Origin: Candidatus Latescibacterota bacterium
GTDB lineage: Bacteria; Latescibacterota; UBA2968; UBA8231
Reading direction: 5' to 3'
Length of the DNA stretch: 11,822 bases
Assembly: GCA_003529325.1 (NCBI GenBank)
Contig: DPVW01000260.1
Location: 4,121 to 15,942, forward strand
The notes under the pieces were generated by a model, which saw only the letters and a program-made list of their open reading frames with translations, was not told the origin of the DNA and did not search any database. Below, piece after piece: positions 6,263 to 11,822 of this stretch. A program made the position numbers and the translations under genes. The first letter of the stretch is position 1; every line of letters begins with the position of its first letter.

Positions 6263-7413
6263 TTATCTCTCGGGGTTTGGGGAACCGGTCGGCGCCGGGC
6301 CAGTATCATGTCGACGACGCCGAACAGGCCGACGACGGTCAGGGCGCTGGCCAGAAGCCATGCGGCAGCGCCAGGTGCGGCGCTGGTGGCGGCGACACAG
6401 GGAATGGCGACGAGGGCTGTCAGTCCATAGAGTACGAGCACGGCCTGGGTGCGGTCCAGACCAGCCGCCACAAGACGATGGCTGACATGGTTGGTGTCTC
6501 CCGCCCATGGAGCGAGTCCGCGTCGCAGGCGCAGGCCGACAACGGTGACCAAGTCATACAGCGGAACGCCGAAGACAGCCAGCGGCAGGAACTGATACGG
6601 GAATACACCGGAGATCGTCGTCAGGCGTTCGGCGAGCAGGATGGACAGGGCGCCCCCGAGAAATCCGAGAAATAGTCCGCCCGCGTCCCCCATGAAGATC
6701 GAGGCACCGGGGAAGTTGAAGCGCAGGAAACCGACACAGGCACCGACCACGACGAGACAGAGGACTGCGGCGGGGAGGTGAATGGTGACGAGGGCGATGG
6801 TGCCAGATGTGCCCATGGTGATCGCCGCCAGTCCGGCGGACAGGCCATTCATATTGTCGAGAAAATTGAAGGCGTTGGTCAGGGCGACAAGCCACAGGAC
6901 ACTGACGCCGATACCCACGATTTCCGGTCCGCCGACAAGACTGAGTCGAAATCCGGGGACAGTGCCCACGAGCAGGCCGGCGAGCAGGAGTTGCACGCCG
7001 AGGCGCAGTCCCGCCGGCAGGGCGCGCCGATCGTCGGCCAGACCGAGAAGTCCCAGTACCGAAGCGGCAGCGACGACGACCAGGACCTGGCTGACCTGAA
7101 CCACCGTGGGACTCCAGGCCTCGAGTGGAAAAAAGAGATACGGTGCCCACGGGCTGAGCGCGCCATCATGGAACAACCGGGGTCGCGACTCTGCAAGCCA
7201 GACCACCATGGCGCCAAGAGGCATCACGACACCGACCCAGATCGCCAGACCACCGCCATACGGTGTCGGCAGGCTATGCGTTTTGTACGCACCGGCCCCC
7301 GGGTCATCGACGAGACCGACGAGGGGTGCCAGTCGCCTCACGAGGGGGACTGCCATCGATGTCAGCAGCAGGGCGAGGACCAGGAGGCCAGACATTACCA
7401 GAGAGAGGGTCAC
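6259..7413 (-). CDS. Polyprenyl-phosphate sugar-1-phosphate transferase (WecA/TagO/MraY family)
   Basis: An integral membrane enzyme of up to 384 residues that should move a sugar-1-phosphate, typically GlcNAc-1-P, from UDP-sugar to undecaprenyl phosphate to start a glycan. Family motifs are in order: KTHSLPTPYGGG (44-55), GLADDRR with the DD pair (127-128), NAFNFLDNMNGLSAG (180-194), FMGDAGGLFLGF (240-251) and the HVSHRL loop (309-314), which corresponds to the HxHH-type motif of the WecA branch with one His replaced by Ser. About ten hydrophobic segments are present. The GTG at 7413 gives the longest product; the ATG at 7395 removes six residues and fits better with a possible promoter at 7422-7450. 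It is the first gene of the minus-strand operon and overlaps the dehydrogenase by 4 bases. Specific sugar unknown. Confidence 0.88.
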   Translation of the reverse strand: MTLSLVMSGLLVLALLLTSMAVPLVRRLAPLVGLVDDPGAGAYKTHSLPTPYGGGLAIWVGVVMPLGAMVVWLAESRPRLFHDGALSPWAPYLFFPLEAWSPTVVQVSQVLVVVAAASVLGLLGLADDRRALPAGLRLGVQLLLAGLLVGTVPGFRLSLVGGPEIVGIGVSVLWLVALTNAFNFLDNMNGLSAGLAAITMGTSGTIALVTIHLPAAVLCLVVVGACVGFLRFNFPGASIFMGDAGGLFLGFLGGALSILLAERLTTISGVFPYQFLPLAVFGVPLYDLVTVVGLRLRRGLAPWAGDTNHVSHRLVAAGLDRTQAVLVLYGLTALVAIPCVAATSAAPGAAAWLLASALTVVGLFGVVDMILARRRPVPQTPRDK

Positions 7414-7421
7414 GAGGTTAA

Positions 7422-7450
7422 TTTATGCACTAGCACTGCGAGCGTAACAA
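7422..7450 (-). promoter_or_regulatory. Possible sigma70-like promoter of the transferase operon
   Basis: On the minus strand TTGTTA (7450-7445) and CATAAA (7427-7422) are separated by 17 bases, each matching four of six consensus positions. Transcription would begin near 7415, almost at the GTG at 7413. That would leave the GTG nearly leaderless and give the ATG at 7395 a leader of about 20 bases. The site lies in the 90-bp gap shared with the divergent DegT gene. Confidence 0.3.
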
Positions 7451-7491
7451 TGGGCTGTCATGGATTGTTTGCCACAGGATAAATCTGAAGA

Positions 7492-7496
7492 AGGAG
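7492..7496 (+). promoter_or_regulatory. Shine-Dalgarno site of the DegT-type gene
   Basis: AGGAG sits seven bases before the ATG at 7504 within a purine-rich run (about 7487-7503). It is the strongest ribosome-binding site in the window and fixes this start. Confidence 0.75.
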
Positions 7497-7503
7497 AAGA
7501 GGG

Positions 7504-8748
7504 ATGCTGGCCATCGATGGGGGGAAACCGGTACGCACCGAACCGCTGCCGAAACGAGCGCTGTTCGGCGAAGCGGAGAAGGCGGCTGCCATGGGGTTGT
7601 TCGATGACGCCATCGAGTCCGGGAACGCTATCGGCTACGGTGGACCGGAGGAAGCGGCGTATGAAGCAGCGGTGGTAGATTTTCACGGTGGGGGATTTGC
7701 CGATCTGGTTAATTCCGGGACGAGTGCTGTCTATGTCGCCCTCGGTGGACTCGAACTGGAGCCCGCTGGTGAGGTCGTGGTGCCGCCCATTACGGATCCG
7801 GGGGGCGTGATGCCCGTGGCACTGTTGAACCAGGTGCCCGTGGTGGCGGATGCGGCGAGGGGGACATTCAACGCCGGAGCTGAGCAGATTGCGGCGGTGC
7901 TGACGCCGCACACGCGAGCGATTCTCGTCGCTCACATCGCTGGTGAGCCCGCAGATATGGATCCGATCCTCGAGTTGGCGCGGAGTCGCGATCTGCCCGT
8001 CATCGAGGACTGTGCCCAGGCACACGGGGCTCGTTATGGGGGGCGTCTGGTGGGCACACTCGGCAAGGTGGCCGCATTTTCGACGATGAGTGGCAAACAT
8101 CACGCCACCGGTCCTCAGGGGGGTGTAGTGTTCAGCACCGATGAGCAGGTGGGCTGGCGCTGCAAGCGTTTTGCTGATCGCGGCAAACCACTCGGCCTTA
8201 CAGGCGGCACGTATGTGCGCGCCGGGCTGAATCTGAATGGCAACGAACTTGCCGCCGCCGTGGGGCGGGTGCAGTTGGCGCGGCTGCCAGAGATCATCGC
8301 CAGTCGACGTCGAGTGGCCATGGCGATCGCCGCAGGCCTCGACGCAGCTTCGGCGGTGCGCCTCGGTCGCGAGTTGCCGAATACGGAAGGGGTCTACTGG
8401 TTTCTGCGGGTACATGTCGATGCACAGCGACTCACCGTCGACAAGGACGGCTTTGCCGCCGCCGTGGCCGCCGAAGGCATCCCCACCAATCCCAGCTATC
8501 GGCACCTGCCTGCCGAGGCGGATTGGTTCCGGCGCCGGCGGGTGTTTCCGCCTAGTGATTACCCCTGGGGTTTGCCCGATTATCAGGGAGACCGGCAGGC
8601 GACATTTTCTTGCCCGCTCGCGGTGGAGGCCGTGGAGAGTCACTTTCTGTTGCATATCCACGAGAATTTCGGTGCTGGCGAAGTAGCCGATATCGTGGCG
8701 GCACTGCGCAAGGTGGAAAGTGCCTACTCAGAGGAGAGCACAACGTGA
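7504..8748 (+). CDS. DegT/DnrJ/EryC1/StrS-family PLP-dependent aminotransferase
   Basis: A 414-residue cytosolic enzyme of fold-type I, the usual length for the family, which aminates keto-sugars of nucleotide sugars or makes compounds such as 3-amino-5-hydroxybenzoate. The N-terminus MLAIDGGKPVRTEPLP is typical of the family. NSGTSAVYVAL provides the phosphate-binding loop, EDCAQAHGA contains the PLP-ring Asp169, and FSTMSGKHH holds the Schiff-base Lys198, followed by TGPQGGVV. The active site is complete, so a catalytic aminotransferase or dehydratase is expected. The downstream SDR overlaps by four bases, which suggests the SDR makes or uses the keto compound. It diverges from the WecA-like operon, giving a plausible glycan or amino-sugar theme. 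The exact substrate cannot be told; some family members are not sugar enzymes. Confidence 0.88.
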   Translation: MLAIDGGKPVRTEPLPKRALFGEAEKAAAMGLFDDAIESGNAIGYGGPEEAAYEAAVVDFHGGGFADLVNSGTSAVYVALGGLELEPAGEVVVPPITDPGGVMPVALLNQVPVVADAARGTFNAGAEQIAAVLTPHTRAILVAHIAGEPADMDPILELARSRDLPVIEDCAQAHGARYGGRLVGTLGKVAAFSTMSGKHHATGPQGGVVFSTDEQVGWRCKRFADRGKPLGLTGGTYVRAGLNLNGNELAAAVGRVQLARLPEIIASRRRVAMAIAAGLDAASAVRLGRELPNTEGVYWFLRVHVDAQRLTVDKDGFAAAVAAEGIPTNPSYRHLPAEADWFRRRRVFPPSDYPWGLPDYQGDRQATFSCPLAVEAVESHFLLHIHENFGAGEVADIVAALRKVESAYSEESTT

Positions 8749-9515
8749 AAATTGTTGTTTTCGGTGGCGCCGGTTGGCTGGGCCGCGCGACGTTGTCCAA
8801 CCTGGAGGCCAATGGCCATCAGGTACGCGCTTTCGATCATACACCCGAAGCGTGGGCGGCTTGGGGGGACGTGGATGGTGCCTGGGAAGGGGAGCGTATG
8901 TATGGCGACATCGTTGACTACGCCCAGGTGGAAGATGCCGTCGCCGGCTGCGACGCCGTGATCCACGTGGCGGTCTGGTTTCCAAAGGGAGGGGAGCAGG
9001 ACCGCACGGACGAGACGGCTTTTCTCGTTAACCTGAAGGGGTTGTGGAATGTCCTCGAGGTGTCGAGAACGGCCGGGCTACAGCGTGTCGTGCACATCGG
9101 CTCCTGTCAGACCGTGCATTCCCAGGGCGAGTTCTTCTCCGCCGATGTGCGCCGGCCGGATGCCTCACTCTACGCCGTGACCAAGCGGTTGCAGGAAGAG
9201 ATGTGCCGACAATACTGGGACGCCTTTCAATTTCCCCTCATCGTCCTGCGACCGGATTACATCGTCGACACCCGAATCGGCCTTGGACGTCAGAAAGAGA
9301 GTCTGGGCCCCGATGGACACCGCGCCGGCACGGGTTGGGTCTGTCGACACGACCTGGCAGAGGCCTGTCGTCTCGCCGCTGAGGCGGGACCGGAGATCGG
9401 TTTCGACATCTTTCACATCGTCGGTACGCCGGAGGCGGCCCAGAGCTGCAATGTGGAACGATCTCGCTCGGTCCTGGGACTCCAGTATCGGGGGGATATC
9501 GAACAGTATCGATAA
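8745..9515 (+). CDS. NAD(P)-dependent extended SDR (sugar epimerase/dehydratase-like)
   Basis: A 256-residue soluble protein starting at GTG 8745, which overlaps the preceding TGA as GTGA. GAGGAGAG at 8731-8738 supports this start over the longer open frame from 8610. The Rossmann motif is FGGAGWLG (6-13) and Asp31 at the end of the second strand suggests NAD rather than NADP. Catalytic residues are Ser120 (HIGSCQTVH), Tyr143 and Lys147 in YAVTKRLQEE. VILRPDYIVDT is the usual strand near the substrate site. It is shorter than standard ~320-residue epimerases and lacks much of the C-terminal substrate domain, as is common in reductase-like or uronate-dehydrogenase-like members. It shares this size class with the SDR encoded at 5522-6262, but their sequences are clearly different. 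It probably works with the DegT enzyme. Confidence 0.82.
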   Translation: MKIVVFGGAGWLGRATLSNLEANGHQVRAFDHTPEAWAAWGDVDGAWEGERMYGDIVDYAQVEDAVAGCDAVIHVAVWFPKGGEQDRTDETAFLVNLKGLWNVLEVSRTAGLQRVVHIGSCQTVHSQGEFFSADVRRPDASLYAVTKRLQEEMCRQYWDAFQFPLIVLRPDYIVDTRIGLGRQKESLGPDGHRAGTGWVCRHDLAEACRLAAEAGPEIGFDIFHIVGTPEAAQSCNVERSRSVLGLQYRGDIEQYR

Positions 9516-9549
9516 CGACGCCAAAGGGCTCGATAATCGCGGATATCGG

Positions 9550-9565
9550 GCCGTTTTTCGGCTTT
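9550..9565 (+). terminator. Weak hairpin after the DegT-SDR pair
   Basis: GCCG (9550-9553) and CGGC (9559-9562) enclose TTTTT, followed by three T residues. The stem is only four pairs, so this is a marginal intrinsic terminator, but its place 35 bp after the SDR stop is sensible. The surrounding 9490-9550 also carries several CGATA/TATCG elements, including GGATATCG twice (9492 and 9541 regions). Confidence 0.25.
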
Positions 9566-9630
9566 GACTCCCTCTGGGAGCGCCAGTATCTTACGAAAGC
9601 TCACGGTGAATAACTTCAGTAAAACCAGAA

Positions 9631-9637
9631 AGGTAGG
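9631..9637 (+). promoter_or_regulatory. Shine-Dalgarno site deciding a TTG start
   Basis: AGGTAGG lies six bases before TTG at 9644. An in-frame TAA at 9620-9622 leaves no ATG or GTG between it and the first signal-peptide codons, so TTG is the only reasonable start for the exported protein. Confidence 0.6.
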
Positions 9638-9643
9638 ACGTCT

Positions 9644-11822
9644 TTGACGCCTTCCCTCAGGACGCTGGCCGTCGCCGTCACCGTCCTTTGCGCCGGTGCC
9701 GTCTATGGCCAGGCGCGCACGATCCACACCGACCATTATTACATCACCTACGTGCCCGGAACCGAAGGCACCGCCCGGCGCGTCGCCGAGGTGGCTGAGG
9801 AGATTTTTCCGCACCTGGCGGCTGCCTTCCAGTACTATGACGAGTTCGCGCCGATTCACATCCGCGTGCGCGATGACTCCGACTTCGGTAATGGCTCCGC
9901 CTCCGACTATACCAACGAAGTCAACATCTGGGCGTCCAACCTCGACTGGGAAATCCGTGGGGACCACGAGTGGATTCGAAATGCCCTCACCCACGAGATC
10001 GCCCACGTCATCACCCTGGACAAGGCGAGCAAGAAGTGGCCCTTCCGCTACGCCTTGCTGCAGGTGAGTCGCTTCGATTCGAATCCGGACATCAGTTTCG
10101 ATCTGCCCCTCTACTATCAGAATACGCCCACGTGGTGGGTGGAGGGGATCGCCCAGATGGGGCCGTATGCTCTGGGCTGGGATACGTGGGACTCGCATCG
10201 CGACATGGTGCTTCGCATGGCCGTCCTCGAGGACGACATGCACTCCTACGGCGAGATGGGGTCGTTGAGCAACCGCACCGGTGGCTACTACGGCGAGATG
10301 GTCTACAACCAGGGCTTTGGGCTACTCGTTTTTATCGCCGATCAGTATGGCCGGGACAAGGTCAACGAGCTGCAGGAGCATATCGGCTTTCTCAGCTTTG
10401 AAGTCGCAATTCGTCGGGTCCTTGGCGTCACCGCCGATCAGCTCTACAAAGATTGGGTCCGGTATCTCGACGAACAGTACTCGCAGCAGGTTTCCGAGAT
10501 TCGTGCGGGCGGTTTCCACGAAGGCCAGAATCTCGGCAAGGCCGTCAACGGTGGCACCCTCGACTACCACCCCGCGTGGTCACCGGATGGCACGAAGCTG
10601 GCTTTTATCTCGAGTGAGGATCGCGATTACCGTATTCCACATCTCGTCATTCATGACTTCGAGACGGGGCGCAATACCTCTCTTGACGGATACGTAGACA
10701 CCCGCGTTTCGTGGTCGCCAGATAGTCGCAAGGTCTATTTCCTGCGCAATCGACGGTCCAAGAGTGAGCTCGCCTTCTACGACCTGGAGACCAAGAAAGA
10801 GCACTTTCTCAGCGCCGGTCTACGGGCTCGCGATCCGCACGTCTCCACCGATGGTCGGCGCATCGTCTTTGCCAGACTCAACGACGGCAATGCCAATCTC
10901 TGCATCATCAACGTGGATGGTACCGGTCTGACGCAGCTGACAAATTTTGAAGACGGCACGCAGATCTACGCCCCACGCTGGTCCCCGGACGGAGAGTCAC
11001 TGCTGTTCAGTCTCATCCGCGGCAAGGATCGAGACATCGTCATGATGCGGTCCGACAGTCCGCCCCGACCCAAGGACTGGGGAATCCGCGACCGCACGCT
11101 CGGGCCTGACTCGTTGCGGGTCTTTCCCGATTCGCTCGCCATCCCGGCAGCGGACACTTCGGGCTTTAAACTGTTGCTGGCAACGGCTGCCGACGAACGG
11201 GACCCGCAGTGGTTGCCCGATGGCAGTGGGTATCTGTTCTCCGCCGATGTAACCGGTGTCTTCAACGTATACCGACACGACCTGGCGACGGATGAAGTCG
11301 TGCAGGTGACAAATGTCGTGGGTGGCGCATTCGCGCCCAGCGTTGCCGCCGACGGGCGCATCGTATACGTAGGATACCATGCCAATGATTTCGACCTCTT
11401 TGGCATCGAGTCCGGCACCTACGATCGCGCTGTGGACTGGGGGGATAATCTGCCGCGCGACTACTTCACCAAGGTCACATTGCCACCGCTATCCGAAGAA
11501 TACACCATCACTCCTGCCTACGGTCGGCGCATCTACGACATGGTACCGATCGTGCAGGTGGGACCGACATTTATTGGCAATCAGTTCGGCCTCAACCAAG
11601 TCAGCGCTGGGGGGTTCCTGCAGGTGTCCAATATCTGGGGTCGTGACCAGCTGACGACGCAGGCCATTCTCGGCAAGAATTTTCGCGAAAAGACCGATCT
11701 GAATACCGACTTCCTGCTGATGTACGAACGTTCCTTGTATCCGGTGGAGGGCAACAACCGCGGCTTCAACCCGAGTATGTTCCTCGCCCTGCGCCGTCGT
11801 GAGGTCGATTACGTCATCAGTG
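9644..11822 (+). CDS. Exported gluzincin metallopeptidase + TolB-like propeller + probable outer-membrane barrel, partial at right edge
   Basis: The frame is open for 726 codons with no stop before the edge. It starts with a signal peptide (basic Arg6, hydrophobic core 8-20, likely cleavage after Gly22). Residues ~25-290 form a peptidase-MA-type domain: HEIAH at 117-121 with the third zinc ligand probably Glu167 in WWVEGIAQM, the gluzincin pattern. Residues ~305-575 contain six PD40/TolB-like strands such as YHPAWSPDG (308-316), VSWSPDSRK, STDGRRIVF, PRWSPDGES, PQWLPDGSG and AADGRIVYV, enough for a six-bladed propeller. From ~605, alternating polar and hydrophobic segments rich in Gly and aromatic residues (QVGPTFIGNQFGL, SAGGFLQV, LLMYERSLYP) look like early strands of an outer-membrane beta-barrel. 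Such fusions are, as I recall, widespread in environmental Gram-negative phyla and poorly characterised. Its role is probably surface or periplasmic proteolysis; the barrel needs the missing C-terminus for proof. Confidence 0.82.
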   Translation, partial: MTPSLRTLAVAVTVLCAGAVYGQARTIHTDHYYITYVPGTEGTARRVAEVAEEIFPHLAAAFQYYDEFAPIHIRVRDDSDFGNGSASDYTNEVNIWASNLDWEIRGDHEWIRNALTHEIAHVITLDKASKKWPFRYALLQVSRFDSNPDISFDLPLYYQNTPTWWVEGIAQMGPYALGWDTWDSHRDMVLRMAVLEDDMHSYGEMGSLSNRTGGYYGEMVYNQGFGLLVFIADQYGRDKVNELQEHIGFLSFEVAIRRVLGVTADQLYKDWVRYLDEQYSQQVSEIRAGGFHEGQNLGKAVNGGTLDYHPAWSPDGTKLAFISSEDRDYRIPHLVIHDFETGRNTSLDGYVDTRVSWSPDSRKVYFLRNRRSKSELAFYDLETKKEHFLSAGLRARDPHVSTDGRRIVFARLNDGNANLCIINVDGTGLTQLTNFEDGTQIYAPRWSPDGESLLFSLIRGKDRDIVMMRSDSPPRPKDWGIRDRTLGPDSLRVFPDSLAIPAADTSGFKLLLATAADERDPQWLPDGSGYLFSADVTGVFNVYRHDLATDEVVQVTNVVGGAFAPSVAADGRIVYVGYHANDFDLFGIESGTYDRAVDWGDNLPRDYFTKVTLPPLSEEYTITPAYGRRIYDMVPIVQVGPTFIGNQFGLNQVSAGGFLQVSNIWGRDQLTTQAILGKNFREKTDLNTDFLLMYERSLYPVEGNNRGFNPSMFLALRRREVDYVIS

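Noticed and set aside
7423..8661. 412-codon minus-strand open frame
   Set aside because: Antisense to the DegT gene whose active site is complete; rich in His and Arg with no recognisable domain.
9413..10243. 276-codon minus-strand open frame
   Set aside because: Opposite the metallopeptidase domain, which has HEIAH and a signal peptide; the antisense product shows no family pattern.
1..11822. CRISPR array, tRNA, rRNA, insertion sequence
   Set aside because: No regularly spaced direct repeats, cloverleaf arms, rRNA signatures or transposase motifs were seen on either strand by eye.

Overview
The window holds two kinds of sequence. From about 2.0 kb to the right edge it is bacterial: short intergenic gaps, Shine-Dalgarno sites, GTG and TTG starts, and genes joined by 4-base ATGA/GTGA overlaps. 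The products suggest a Gram-negative, possibly FCB-type or candidate-phylum bacterium from an environmental sample; this placement is inference, as no marker gene is present. The first ~1.8 kb reads as a protist-like eukaryotic gene: a long open frame on the minus strand that runs off the left edge. It encodes a three-repeat beta-trefoil resembling MIR domains, a divergent protein-kinase domain and tandem MQV..PAG motifs that I associate with protist proteins.

Layout from left to right. 1-1777 (-) is the trefoil-kinase gene, partial at its C-terminus. 1778 to about 2230 is a boundary zone with little recognisable coding. About 2010-3126 (+) is a broken PAS/histidine kinase/receiver gene with at least one uncompensated frameshift, one compensated frameshift pair and an in-frame loss of most of the ATPase domain. 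A 10-bp inverted repeat (3110-3143) separates it from a small unknown gene (3145-3414, -). Next, four genes on the minus strand run from 7413 down to 3587: a WecA/TagO-like sugar-phosphate transferase, a uronate-dehydrogenase-like SDR, a P-loop kinase-like protein and a CNT (NupC-type) nucleoside transporter. Divergent from these is a plus-strand pair, a DegT-type PLP enzyme and a second extended SDR. After a 128-bp gap comes a large exported protein (9644 to right edge, +) with a gluzincin metallopeptidase domain, a TolB-like propeller and what looks like the start of an outer-membrane beta-barrel.

How the genes fit together: the WecA-like enzyme, two SDRs and DegT enzyme suggest sugar-nucleotide or glycan chemistry around a 90-bp divergent promoter region. 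The overlaps imply that the transferase, dehydrogenase and P-loop protein are translated together, with the nucleoside transporter following 4 bp later. The link between sugar chemistry and nucleoside uptake is not explained by any pathway I can name with confidence.

The two largest partial genes, at both edges, have no stop codon in the window, so callers that require complete ORFs would miss them. The main caution is that the left ~2-3 kb may be a chimeric assembly join rather than a natural neighbourhood. No rRNA, tRNA, CRISPR array or insertion sequence was seen.
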